DNA from: Muscardinus avellanarius
Lineage: Eukaryota; Chordata; Mammalia; Rodentia; Gliridae
Assembly: GCA_963383645.1 (NCBI GenBank)
Contig: OY726569.1
Coordinates: 81,278,627 to 81,342,626, forward strand
Length of the DNA stretch: 64,000 bases
Reading direction: 5' to 3'
In this document: positions 23,262 through 37,440 of the stretch, piece by piece
How positions within the stretch are numbered: position 1 is the stretch's first letter
Layout of the letters: every line of letters starts with the position of its first letter
Position numbers and translations under genes: made by a program
Notes under the pieces: model-generated
The model's input: only the letters and a program-made list of their open reading frames with translations
Told to the model about the DNA's origin: nothing
Database searches by the model: none

Positions 23262-24065
23262 TAGCCAGGCATGGTGGCACACGCCTGTCATCTCAGTACT
23301 TGGAAGGCTAAGACAGGATCACAGATTCCAGGCCATCCTCAGCAACTTATGAGACCTTCAGCAATGTAGTAAGATCGTGTTTTGATATAAAAATGGCAAA
23401 GTTAGGCGTGGTGGCACAAGCTTGTAATCCCAGCATTTAGGAGGCTGAGACAAGAGGATCATGGATTCACAGACAGCCTCAGCTACTTAGTGAGGCCCTT
23501 GGAACTCTATGAGACCCTGTTTCAAAATAAAAAAAATAAGCCAGACGTGGTGGCACACGATTGTAATCCCAGCATTTGGGAGGCTGAGACAGGAGGATCG
23601 CGCAGGTTCAAAGCCAGCCTCAGCTACTTAGTGTGGCCCTTTGGAACTCAGTGAGAACCTGTTTCAAAAAAAAGAATAAAAATCCAGGTGTACCCAGGCA
23701 TGGTGGCGCATGCTTGTAACCCCAGCATTCATGAGGCTGAGACCAGAGGATCGCAGTTCGTGGCCAGCCTCAGCTACTTAGTGAGGCCCTCTGCAATTTA
23801 GTAGGACCCTGTTTCAAAATAAAGAATAAAAACAAAATAGGGCCGGGGATGTAGCTCGGAGGTAGAATGCCCCCGGGTTCCACCCCCAGTACTGCAAAAA
23901 AAAATAATAATAATAACTAGAAAATAAATAAAATAGGGCTGGGGTATAGCTCAGAGGTAGAATAGCCCTGGGTTCCATCCCCAATACAAAAAAAGAAAAG
24001 AAAAGAAAAGGCTGGCAGTATATTTTGGAGGTAGAATGCCCCTGGGTTCAATCCTCAATTAGTAC
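23262..24065 (+). mobile_element. Array of at least four B1-dID SINEs
   Basis: Plus-strand units start near 23262, 23402, 23541 and 23691. Extra dID units lie at 23930-23990 and 24008-24064. Several units lack their dID tail. Confidence 0.85.
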
Positions 24066-24089
24066 TCCCCCAAAGAAAAAAAAGTTCCT

Positions 24090-24435
24090 TTGTAGGGAGG
24101 AACCTTGGAGTCTGGAAAGAGTATGTGCTCTGGGGTGGCCTGGGCTTGAACCACAGGGGTCTGGATGGTCTTGGGTATTTAGTCTTTCTGGGCCTGGTTG
24201 GCCTTTGTATAAAACAGGGCCATCGCCAGGCATGGTGGCCCACGCTTGTAATCCTCGCACTTGGGAGGCTGAGACAGGAGGATCGCATGGGTTCGAAGCC
24301 AGCCTCAGCTACTTAGTGAGGCTCTCAGCAACCTAGTGAGACCCTGTTTCCAAATTAAAAAAAAAAAAAAAAAGGTCTGGGAGTATAGCTCAGAGATAGA
24401 AAGTCTCTGGGTTCCACCCCCAGTACCACCAAAAA
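24090..24435 (+). mobile_element. MIR remnant joined by an A-type SINE
   Basis: A MIR-like block (about 24100-24225, with TGTGCTCTGGGGTGGCC and TATAAAACAGGGCCATC) is interrupted by an A-subfamily dimer (24227-24435). The phrase AAACAGGGCCATC recurs right after the SINE at about 24450, consistent with a target-site duplication. Confidence 0.7.
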
Positions 24436-24805
24436 ATAAAAAAATAAATAAAACAGGGCCATCATTCCTTCCCTGCAGGCTGACCTGAAGGTCGGGTGGC
24501 ACAGTGTGCATCTCTACCTTGCTAGCATGCAACACCTGGCGCATCACTAGATCCCTTCGGTTCCGTCCTCCACAGTGGGAGAGAGACAGGCAGGCGGGGA
24601 TGGTTGATGAGAGGTGGAGAAGCAAGTTCTGGGGATGTGGAAGCATCCTCGGCCGGTCCCCTGCCCGCTTTCTAGGTCCAGTTACTTCTGGTTGGTTTTG
24701 TAAGTCAACTGTTTATCTGTCTTTAAACTGTCAAAAACTCCCAATCAGCAAAGGTAGAGGAAGTAAAAAGGTTTACAGACCAAAATCTAAGAAAAGACTC
24801 TACCA

Positions 24806-25010
24806 TGCCAGGTGTGCCTGTGCATGTCTGTAATCCCGGTACTTGGGAGGCTGAAACAGCATGATTGCAGGTTCAAGACCAGCCTCAGTAACTTAGTGAG
24901 ACCCTGTTTCAACATAAACAATAAAAAGGGTTAGGAATATATATAGCTTGTAGGTAGAACATTCTTGGGTTCAGTACCCAGTACCAAAAAATAAAAAGAA
25001 ATTTTAAAAA
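24806..25010 (+). mobile_element. B1-dID SINE
   Basis: A diverged plus-strand dimer. Confidence 0.8.
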
Positions 25011-25080
25011 GGTAAACAATGTGTATACTCTATGGGTACCTGTTACTTTCTTGGGGAAGACCCATAATTTGTATTATAGT

Positions 25081-25281
25081 TTTTTTTTTTTTTTTTTTTT
25101 GCGGGTCTGGGGATAGAACCCAGGGGCATTCGACCTCCAAGCTATACCCCCTGCTCTATTTTTTATTCTTTATTTTGAAACAGGGCCTCACTAAGTAGCT
25201 GAGGCTGTCTGTGAACCACAATCATCTGGTCTCAGCCTCCCGAATGCTGGGATTACAAGCGTGCACCACCTTGCCCGGCTT
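25081..25281 (-). mobile_element. B1-dID SINE, B subfamily
   Basis: A minus-strand dimer after a 22-T run. TTGTATTATAG precedes it and TTGTATTATG follows it, a probable target duplication. Confidence 0.85.
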
Positions 25282-25700
25282 GTATTATGTTTTTTTTTTT
25301 TTTTTCTTTTAAGTACCTCTTACCCCCAGAAAGGTTTAAAAAACATTCTATATTCAGGATCATTCCCATTCTCAACTTCCTTTACTTGGTGAAGTGCACA
25401 AGAAAATGTAAGTGAATTTGAATTACATCAGCCAATCGGGGCTGGAGGCATGTGAAAATCTACCAGCCCTCTTCCCATGTAGGCCAGGATGTGGTACTCT
25501 GTCCTTGCAGTGAATAGCACACCACTGAGCTGTTTCCAGAGCTCAAGGTCAAGAAATGACCCCCTTCAGCCCATTCTCTCAAAGCTGTTGAACTAAATCT
25601 TCATTGCCCTACCCTTAAGCCCACTTAAAAAAAAAACACCTAGCTTGGGTTAAACACTCAAGTGAAACATATAAATAAATGCGCATAGATTTTTAAAATT
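25282..25700. other. Unique AT-rich DNA
   Basis: No gene recognised. Confidence 0.45.
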
Positions 25701-25704
25701 GGCC

Positions 25705-26253
25705 AGTTTGAACTGGCCTCCTGGCTTACTTCTTTAATCCCAGTACTTGGGAGACTGAGATAGGAAAATCAAAAGTTCCAGGCCAGCCTCTGCAATTTAA
25801 TGAGACCCTGTTTCAAAAAATAAAATAAAATAGCGTTGGGGGTGCAGCTCCAAGGTGGAATTCCCCTATGTTCCATTTCTAGTATCATAAATAAGATAAA
25901 GTTGGTCACAGCCAGGCATGGTGGCATACATCTGTAACCCCAATATTTGGGAGGGTGAAGAAGGGGGATCACAGGTTTGAGGACAACCTCAGCAATATAG
26001 GAAGGCTCTCAGCAATCTAGCAAGACCCTGTTTCAAAATAAAAAGGGAGCCGATCGTGGTGGCGCACGCTTGTAATCCCAGCATTCGGGAGGCTGAGACC
26101 GGAGGATCACAGTTCGTAGACAGCCTCAGCTACTTAGTGAAGCCCTCTGCAACTTAGTGAGACCCTGTTTCAAAATAAAAAATAAAAAATAGGCCAGGGG
26201 GTGTAGCTCGGAGGTCGAATGCCTCTGGGTTCCATCTCCAGAGCTGCAAAAAA

Positions 26254-26284
<31 letters not shown>

Positions 26285-26702
26285 AAAAGGTCAGCCAGGC
26301 ATGGTGGCACACACTTTGTAATCCCAGTACTTGGGAGGCTGAGACTGGAGGATCACAGTTCACAGCCAATCTCAGCTACTTACTGAGGCCTTCTACAAAC
26401 TAGTTGAGTCCTTGTTTCAAAGTAAGGAATAAAAAATAGAGCTGGGAGTGTAGCTCGGAGGTAGAATGCCCCTGGGTTCCATTCCCAGTACCACAAAAAT
26501 AAATAAATAAAATAAATAAGCCGGGCGTGGTGGCACACGCTTGTAATCCCCGCGCTTAGGAGGCAGAGACAGGAGGATCACACAGGTTCAAAGCCAGCCA
26601 CGCTGGTTTAAGAGACCCTGTTTCCAAATAAAAATATAAAATTGGTCTGGGAGTGTAGCTCAAAGGTAGAAGGGTTTCCAGGAACCCCAGTACCACCAAA
26701 AA

Positions 26703-26733
<31 letters not shown>

Positions 26734-26793
26734 ATAGGACTCGAGGGTGAGCTTGGAGGTAGAATGCCCCTGGGTTCAATACCCAGTAACAGG
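25705..26793 (+). mobile_element. Array of five to six B1-dID SINEs
   Basis: Plus-strand units lie near 25705-25890, 25910-26050, 26049-26260 (B), 26292-26510 and 26520-26700 (C), with a dID unit at 26737-26793. AAAT runs lie at 26247-26285 and 26700-26737. Confidence 0.85.
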
Positions 26794-26801
26794 CGCGCGC
26801 G

Positions 26802-26853
<52 letters not shown>
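26794..26853. repeat. (GC)n(AC)n alternating tract
   Basis: A run of about nine GC units passes directly into about 20 AC units: 60 bp of strict purine-pyrimidine alternation at the tail of a dID element. Confidence 0.95.
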
Positions 26854-26854
<1 letters not shown>

Positions 26855-26857
<3 letters not shown>

Positions 26858-28200
26858 GCCAGGTTGGCTCCGAGAGGGAAATGAGGAGGGGTAAGGAGAC
26901 CCCGGGTGACATGGAGACCTGGGTCTGATACTCTGAAACCCACAAGAATCCTCCTGTGCTAGGAAGAAAAATGCTTCCCAGGCATGCCAGGTGGAAGAAC
27001 CTACCTGAGGGTCAAATCAGGGCTGGTGAAGGCACAGACTATCAGATGGATGGGCCTCCTTGGGAAGAGAGAGGAACCTGGCTCCAAATAAGTAAGAGAG
27101 CCGCCATTCAACAAAGGGCCCCTGGCTATGGAAACTTTAATTACCTGCCCCATTATAATTCACTCTCAGCAAGTGACCCACCCAACCCACTTTCTCCCTA
27201 CGGCTTGGTTTGGTTCTCTCCTCCTTTCCCCCAAGTGAGGTATGGCTTCCCCAGTGAAACCAAACCGGGGCTTCCTGGCTGCACGCATTATTACAACTAG
27301 GCTTTTCCTGCTAATAATACCACCTGGCAATACCAAGGTGAAGAAAACTACATGGTGTCAGTTCTTAATGACAGCCCCCCAACCCCCACCATACCTGCGT
27401 GCAGTAGTAATCAAGGGTCTTATAATCCTAAAAGTTCCTGAACACAATGCCATTATGTTGCAGGCTAGAGCCCCAGTGCACAGAGACAGCTCCAAGGTGG
27501 AGCCACCAGACGCGCCTCCCGAGCCCCACACCTGGACAGGTAACCCAGACAGACATCCAAGTCCCTAAGGGCTCCTTCCGTCAGTGCCTAGATCCCACTT
27601 GCGCCAGGACGGGCTCTGTCCGTATCCTCTGACTGCTCAGCTTTACTCGTTTTAAGTGTGTGCACTGGGAGTGGGGGTTGGGAGAGCCTTAGAGGATCTT
27701 CCAGGCGAAACATGCTCGGTTTTTATTAATGAGCTTATGAGAAAAGCCAACCCAGACCTTTAAGTGAAATGTGTGATTGGTAGCCGGCGAGGATGGGTTT
27801 TAGAATTAACTCTTCCTACAGTCTGCTATGCATTATCACCCCCAAGTTAATTACCCCTGAGGATGAAAATAGGTTTCATGACTCATAAGCACCAATACAA
27901 CACTTGACAGCAGATGAAAATACAAGGACACACTTGCAGGAAGCTGACAGGAATATCTATTTATACGTGGGGAGTTCCTTAAAGAGGTGAGACAGGCACC
28001 TCCCATGTGCCAGGATTAAGAGACTGCAGCAGATCCATCAATATCGCCAGGTTATCCACACCCCCAAACACACACGTGCTCACACAGTCCTGATTTCCAC
28101 CATCAATAATGGCGGTGGCAAGAGCAGGAACAGAAACTAAAAGGGTGTTATTAGCAGCAAGTCCCAACACCAGCCCGATCTCCACACGGGTGTTCTGGGC
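26855..28200. promoter_or_regulatory. Candidate conserved regulatory DNA downstream of IRF2BPL
   Basis: The stretch is free of young SINEs. AT-rich blocks at 27095-27185 (with ACTTTAATTACC) and 27715-27905 carry homeobox-type motifs. A palindromic AP-1-type ATGACTCAT lies at 27878-27886 and GTTAATTAC lies just before it. Conservation is not tested here. Confidence 0.45.
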
Positions 28201-29225
28201 TAACCGGTGATTTCCTTCCCCCAACGTGCCTGCGCCCGTACCCGGGTCCCGGCGCCCCCGCTCCTTCGCAGTGGGGCGGGGGCGCCAAGTTTCTCCCGGT
28301 CTTCCTCCAGCCGCGGCGGGACCGTCCGCGCCCAGCACGCCCCGCCCAGGAATGGGGTGTGGCCAGGAATGTGTTTCAGATAGGATTGTCCCGTTTTGTT
28401 TTGCTTTCTTGGTCCAGTTTTCTACTCCACTGGCATTTGCCTCCCAGGAAAGTACAAGGTTCAAACCCCGATCGTTTGCCGTCCGCTCTCAGCCCCGAGG
28501 CTCAGAGCTCCGAAGGCCTTCGCAGTCTCGGCCGGTCGCCATGGGTTTTATTTGGTGCCAGAACTAACCTTGGCTTCTGGAAGCGGGTTTAGGTCTTTCA
28601 CCCCTACCCGCGGTCCCCATCTCCCCCAATCCCACTCTGTTCGGCCTTTTGAAATTCTGATTAAGAGGGAGAGCGCTCGTAATGGTGCGGTGAGGCCCGC
28701 CTTTGCGCGCATCCACTGGAAGCGGAGTCTGTGCGCTGGCTTCCCGGGGGCCCGCACCCCTCCCGGCCCCGCCAGCCGGCTTCCCGCGCCCTCACATTTC
28801 TGCCTTAAACGTACAGTAACTGAGTTGTGATGTATCTAAGCGGCCAAGCACCCCGGCTTTTTTCTGGAACCCCTCTCCCCTGGTCAAGTCACACGGGCCG
28901 TGGGTATCAGCATATAGACTCATGGCCCCAGGGCCAGGCACCAGAAAGCATTCCTGACGATGACATTCGCAGCTGGGCCCCATTTCCGGGGGAAAATAAG
29001 AGAGTAAACCGAGATCGCTTAGTCAGCAACTGTCTCCTCCCCCAGAGGTGAATGTAAATAGCCTGGTGTGGAGGGGGAGGGCAGCCGGCGCGCACGACCT
29101 CCCCCCAGGCCAGCTCCAGGGCTCCGGGAGGGGCTGGGTTCCGGTTCTCCGCGGGAGGTGGGGAGGGTGTGCCCTACCGAGGGGTTGCGCGGCCTTAGCC
29201 CTATAAAGACAAACTTGCTGACGAG
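28200..29225. other. GC-rich unique DNA just past the IRF2BPL poly(A) site
   Basis: CpG-rich patches (28200-28380, 28690-28800 and 29075-29195) lie on an otherwise unique background. No coding frame is credible. They could be a downstream CpG island or regulatory element. Confidence 0.45.
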
Positions 29226-29248
29226 GGGCAGAATTAATATCAATTGAA

Positions 29249-29254
29249 TTTATT
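29249..29254 (-). terminator. IRF2BPL: Poly(A) signal AATAAA of IRF2BPL
   Basis: TTTATT on the plus strand reads AATAAA on the gene strand. It is the canonical hexamer at the expected distance from the stop codon. Cleavage is expected at about 29225-29240. GC-rich sequence begins immediately beyond it at 29220 and below. Confidence 0.75.
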
Positions 29255-29689
29255 ACAAGTTACTAAGCTCCAAGGCACATTACAGTGTTCTGTTAACTAC
29301 AGAAATGTATAAAGGACAAACAGAGCAGATTCTCCATGTCTAGCATTTCGCTCTACGGTTCAAAAGCATCCGTGCATCAATAAAGCAAAAACAAAACAAC
29401 ACGTGAAGATCCAACACATTCGGGTCAGTAGAAACAAACCAAAACATCTTCCCCTCACGAACTTGCAACAGAAAACACCCCCGCCCTCCCCCCAACACCC
29501 CCCTTTCCATTTTAAAAACAAAACAGGGAAACAAAAACAAAACAGAACCGAACAAAATAAAGTGAAGACTTCAACACTCGGGGCTGTTTAGAAAGAAGCT
29601 TTCACCATTTTATATAGCATCATTATTATTATTATTTTTTTTTTTTAGGCAGCAACACTGGCCTTGGCAAAAAACAAAAAGTCTTTTTC

Positions 29690-29691
<2 letters not shown>

Positions 29692-29725
<34 letters not shown>
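29692..29725 (-). repeat. IRF2BPL: (CA)n microsatellite in the IRF2BPL 3'UTR
   Basis: A perfect TG dinucleotide run on the plus strand is transcribed as CA repeats in the 3'UTR. CA repeats in mRNAs are known ligands of hnRNP L. Length polymorphism is likely. Confidence 0.9.
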
Positions 29726-29727
<2 letters not shown>

Positions 29728-30102
29728 CCTTTCAGAGTGCGTAACATTTACAAAAATACACACCAGCAGCAGTCGTTGCTAAGGGCTATTAATTCTGTAC
29801 CTAGGCAAACATTCTGCCACCAAATAAATGCTAATATGATGCAAATGACCCAACCAATATTATACTGCGTAACACAAACCGCTTATCCTTCAAATGAAGA
29901 AGTTACATACCTTTGTTTCAAAATATAGAAACATACGACGAAAATAATGTCTATACATAAGACTAACTTTTTGCAGTTTGTTATATTCACAATTCTACAT
30001 CTTGGGGGGAGCCAGGGCAGGGTGGGTGGAGGCGGGCGGGGGGAGGGGCCCTCTGGACTGGAGAGGAGCTGGTCTAGGCAGAGGAAGGGGCTGCCCTGTG
30101 GT

Positions 30103-33299
<3,197 letters not shown>

Positions 33300-33300
<1 letters not shown>

Positions 33301-33610
33301 TTGTGATTGTTACTCTACGTTCCGGAGGCGCGTCTCGGCGCTCCTGCTCCGGCTGCGGCTCGCGCTGTCCCCGACTTGGCCGCGCGGGATGCCGCCCGGG
33401 CGGAGCGCTGACGTCACCGCCATGCTCTGCACCAGTCCCCCGCCCCCCTTTACACTTCCTCTGTCTGTGGAGCCCACTTGTTGCTCGCCGAGGGCGCATG
33501 CGCGGCAGGACGCCCAGATTCCTCCCCGCCGGCCCCTCCTCCGCGCCTCCGCCCTCCCCTCCCCCCTCGCCGTGTGTGTACAACAGCTGAGGCCCGGCGA
33601 GCTAATGCTG
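33300..33610 (-). promoter_or_regulatory. IRF2BPL: IRF2BPL core promoter region: CRE, NRF1 and ETS motifs in a CpG island
   Basis: A full palindromic CRE (TGACGTCA) lies at 33409-33416. A palindromic NRF1 site (GCGCATGCGC) lies at 33494-33503. An ETS-like CACTTCC (GGAAGTG on the gene strand) lies near 33452, and GC boxes flank the CRE. No TATA box is evident, as is usual for a CpG-island promoter. The exact start site was not determined. Confidence 0.7.
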
Positions 33611-34450
33611 GAAGTCCAGGGCTGGGGGTGGAAATTAAACAGACGCTGACCTTTCCTTTCCTTGCCCGGCTCTCCCAAGTAAAAACGCATTTAAGAACCA
33701 CATGCGTCGTTTCCGATCCTGGTTCCCTACCCCACCCCAGGCAGCGAATTTAAACGTCCTGTTTCAGGGTCTTCGCTGTTGATTTCATATTAGCTATTAT
33801 ACGTTCCACCTGCGGTCAACTCTCCCACCACCACCCCCACACTCGGGCCTCCCGTGGGTCCATGGGTGTGCCCTTCCTCGCCACCACTGATGTCGAAGCA
33901 CCTGCCAAAATTAGCTGTTTTTTAATCTTTCAGAACCTGCGTTTGGGATTTGTTTTTGTGCCCTGGTCTAGGAACCCGAGCTTCAGTGATGGCGCTAAAT
34001 GAATTCCGGGTGAGCTATCTCTTTCCCTAACTCTGAAAATGTTGGCTGGCCGTCTGAAGAATCCACCAGCACCCGGAGGCCTTTAAGGAAAGCAGGCAAC
34101 TGGCTGCCCACAGCTGCGGCGGGGCGGGAGGGGTTGGTGCTGAGAGGCCGAACAGGTGAGTGGTTTTTCTGGGTTTGATAAAAGAAGGTGGGGGTTGCAT
34201 CGAACTGTGCTGATAGCCCAGCCGCAATTCTCCAAGTTCTTTCTTACCTGCCGTGATTTCGTCCCACCCCGCCCCGGAACACTGCGAGGCCGTGATTCCT
34301 TTCTCATTGCAGAACACATGCTCCTAGCTCTGATCATTGGGGTTCAACTGATTCTTCTATTTATTGGGTCTTTTTTCTTTTTAACTTCATGAAAATTTAG
34401 ATAATCCCTGGGAAGGCTGGAGATCCCTGGGAAGGCTGGAGGAGGGAGAA
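33611..34450. promoter_or_regulatory. Upstream flank of IRF2BPL, candidate regulatory DNA
   Basis: Unique SINE-free sequence continuing from the CpG island. It has AT-rich blocks at 33755-33810 and 33890-33960. No gene. Confidence 0.4.
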
Positions 34451-34660
34451 GCAGTGTAATGGGATTGGATTCTGCCCAGGGGTTGGAATTTCCTGGCTAT
34501 CACTTACTGGCTTTGCAACTATGGGCTACTTATTTACATAACCTCTGTTTTTTTGTTGTTTTTTTTTTTCCTGTAAAATGGAATGATAATTTCCCAACTT
34601 GTTAGGGTTGTTACATATTTGTTTGTTTCTTGTCATAGTAAGAAATAACTCTTACTGAGC
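34451..34660 (+). mobile_element. MIR element
   Basis: A MIR-like progression from TGGCTATCACTTACTGGC to CTGTAAAATGGAATGATAA, with an inserted T run (34549-34570). Confidence 0.7.
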
Positions 34661-34661
34661 C

Positions 34662-35095
34662 AGAGGTGGTGGTGCGAGCCTGTAATCCCAGTTTTTGGGA
34701 GGCTGAGACAGGAAGATCACAGGTTAGAGACCAGCCTCAGCAGCAATTTAGTGAGACTTTCTGCAACCTAGGGAAACCGTGTTTCAAAACAAAAGATAAA
34801 AAGGGTTAGTGTGCCCAGGCAGGGGTGGCTCACGCTTGTAAGTAATCCCAGTACTTGGGAGGCTGAGACAGGAGAATCACAGGTTCAATGCCAGCCTCAA
34901 CTACTTAGGCCCTTTGCAATTTAGGGAGAGTGTTTCAAAATAAATAAGTAGGGCGGGGGGGGGGTGTAGCTCAGAGGTAGAATGCCCCTGATTCCATACC
35001 TAGTACCACAAAAAAGAGGGGGGTTAGGGGTTTGTATCTAGAAGGTAGAATGACCCTTGGGTTCAATCCCCAATACACCCTCCCCAAGGGGGGGA
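34662..35095 (+). mobile_element. Two B1-dID SINEs and a dID unit
   Basis: Plus-strand units lie at 34662-34800 and 34813-35017, with an extra dID at 35018-35095. Confidence 0.8.
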
Positions 35096-35099
35096 AAAA

Positions 35100-35290
35100 T
35101 AGATCTGAGTCTTACCCTTAATATACCTATATTACAAGAGGTATATTATCTATATTATTAAATGCTATTATTATTTACAAGGTTAATTCTGTTATCTCCA
35201 CAGAGTAGGAAAGGAAAGAGGTTAAATAACTTGCCAGTAGCCATTGGAGTTGGAGCTGGGACCTGAATCCAGTAAATCTATATTAAGAGG
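35100..35290 (-). mobile_element. MIR remnant
   Basis: A reversed MIR: GGTTAAATAACTTGCCAGTAG, then GGAGCTGGGACCTGAATCC. Confidence 0.65.
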
Positions 35291-35354
35291 TGACTTTCAC
35301 AAGCCTAGATTCCCAGAAGTGGTTTGAGGTACTCAGAATTTCCATCAGTGCCCA

Positions 35355-35467
35355 TTTTTTTTTTTTTGAAGATTTAAAGAAGTTTATTAGAAAGATAGAA
35401 ATACAGAAAATAGAGATATAGCTCCATACCAGAGTGGCATGGAGGGGTGACTCGAAATGAATACACC
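35355..35467 (-). mobile_element. Polyadenylated retrocopy of the LTR R region (100 nt + poly(A))
   Basis: Positions 35368-35467 match 21700-21799 of the solo LTR over 100 nt without gaps and with about 5 substitutions. On the minus strand the copy ends 14 nt after AATAAA and is followed by 13 A residues (the plus-strand T run 35355-35367). Its other end matches the LTR about 31 nt downstream of the TATA box, which is where transcription should start. Flanking GTGCCCA (35348-35354) and GTGCCCCA (35469-35476) look like an imperfect target duplication. Confidence 0.75.
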
Positions 35468-35469
35468 CG

Positions 35470-36415
35470 TGCCCCATTCTTTGTTACGTACAATCTTGCG
35501 TGTAAAGTGCCATGCCAATACATCCTCATAACCAAGCCCTAGTCTCCCCTTCCAGATGGTGCCACTGATTTCTTCCATACCCAGATCTGTGGACCTGTCA
35601 CTGCCATAGACTAACATCATATAGTAGGCGAGGTACAGTGCGGATCACTCAGGAAGCTGCCGGCAAGTATTGGTTATGGTTGGTGTCGATAATTAGTATT
35701 GATATTATTTCTGCCTAACACATGAAACTTTGTAAAAGTGCATAAAACATAAGGATCATTATTCTTATCACTACTATCATAATAAAGTTCGGTTTCATCA
35801 ACAAGCAGTATTTTTTCTTTATCTTGACCTCCAAAATATATCCCCCTATCTGGTGCTCCCCAGCACCCAGATCCTGCACTCATTTCTGGGGCCCCAAGTA
35901 CAAAGGAAAGGGGAGTTACTAAGGATAGGAAAAACTGGGAAGGAAGAGCCCTTAGGGAGCCCTTCTTTCATCTCAGAGCAGCCAGATTTCTGTTTTTGCA
36001 AAACAGTGAGCTCACTGTGCTCTCCAGAGCAATAATAAACTTTGCTGGCCTGGCCGGCTGGCTCGGAACAGCCAGCAATTCCTCTGCAGAGAGCTGCTCC
36101 AGAACATTGCCTCAGCCTCAGACTCCAGCCCTCCCCACACCGCAGCTACCCTGCTTCCCTGGAGGGAGGCAAAACATAAGGCTCCGAAATGGCTTGACAT
36201 TCTTGCCGGCCTGGGGTTCCTCAGTTTTGGCTTGGCTGGTTGGCCCATTTCTTTATAGTATTTATTCAGCCCTTTCCTTTATTTAAACCCAAAATACTGG
36301 AGAAACAGCAACTTAGCCATAACCCTCTGGCCAGGCACTTAGAGAAAGCAAGTTGAATTCTGTGTCATAGTGTTATGTTTGGTATGCACACATATGTCTC
36401 CTCCGTCTAGCTTCA
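35470..36415. other. Unique DNA, no gene recognised
   Basis: Minus-strand frames (77 aa and 69 aa) are not recognised. The first runs through the LTR retrocopy. The rest is unique. Confidence 0.45.
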
Positions 36416-36416
36416 C

Positions 36417-36418
<2 letters not shown>

Positions 36419-36462
<44 letters not shown>

Positions 36463-36650
36463 GGGGGGTGGTATTGGGGATTAAACCCAGGGACATTCTA
36501 CCTCTGAGCTACATTCCTGGCCCTATTTTTTTTTTTTTTTTTTTACATTGAAACATGGTCTCATTAAGGTGCTGAGGCTGGCCTTGAACCCATGATCCTC
36601 CTTTCTCAACCTCCCAAGTACTGGGATTACAAGTGTGCATCACCAAACCT
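36419..36650 (-). mobile_element. B1-dID SINE with (TA)n tail
   Basis: A TA run (36420-36458) is followed by a minus-strand dimer to 36650. Confidence 0.85.
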
Positions 36651-36786
36651 GGGGTGTGTATGTGTGTGTAAAAGGATATGTACACACATACATAGTAACT
36701 CGGACACACTGAGTTAGATATCAGCATGCATTTAAACAGACTCCTCTTATAGTCTCATAATCCTTTTATTTAAAAAGCACAAGCCA

Positions 36787-37440
36787 AGAGCCAGCCAGCG
36801 CTTGGGAGGCTGAGACAGGAGGATCGCACAGGTTCGAAGCCAGCCTCAGTTATTTAGTGAGGCTCTCGGCAACTTAGTGAGACCCTCTCTCCAAATAAAG
36901 TATAAAAATAGGTATGGGAGTATAGCCAGGAGGTAGAAAAGCCCCTGGGTTCCACCCCCAGTACCACAAAAAAAAATTTTTTTAATAAAAAGCACAAGCC
37001 AAGTGTGGTGGCACACACCCGTAATCACAATACTTGGAGGCTGAGAAAGGGGGATCTAAAGTTTGAGGCCAGCCTCAGCAACTTAGTGAGACCCTGTTTC
37101 AAGATAAAAAAGGACCTTGCGTGGTGGTGCAAGCTTGTAATCCCAGCATTTAGGAGGCTGCACACACAGGAGGATCCAGGTTCGCGGACAGCCTCAGCTA
37201 CTTAGTGAGGCCCTTGGCAATTCAGTGAGACCCTGTTTCCAAATAAAAAATAGGTAGCTCAGAGGCAGAATGCCCTTGGGTTCCATCCCCAGTGCCGAGA
37301 AAAAAAAAAAGGAAAAAAAAGGCTGAGAGTATAGCTCAGTAGTGGAGCATTTTTTGAGTTCAGTCCCAGTACCACCAAATAAATAAAAATTAAAAGCACA
37401 GCTCTCTCCATACCCCCCACCAAAAAAAAAAAAAAAAAGA
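36787..37440 (+). mobile_element. SINE cluster
   Basis: Units lie at 36787-36985 (A type, 5'-truncated), 36993-37110 and 37113-37300, with a dID at 37320-37385 and a terminal A run (37421-37438). Confidence 0.85.

Larger units (their letters stand above)
29235..30102 (-). other. IRF2BPL: IRF2BPL 3'UTR (extent inferred)
   Basis: The region from the TGA stop at 30103-30105 to the AATAAA at 29249-29254 is unique and AT-rich with no repeat insertions, and about 870 nt long. A 3'UTR of that size fits the single-exon human transcript of roughly 4 kb. It holds a (CA)n tract in the mRNA sense (29692-29725) and a run of A-rich sequence that would pair as U-rich on the transcript. The end is inferred from the poly(A) signal only. 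Confidence 0.75.

Noticed and set aside
35387..35620. 77-aa minus-strand frame as a retroviral protein remnant
   Set aside because: Its C-terminal part is the non-coding LTR R copy. The rest matches no retroviral domain I recognise.
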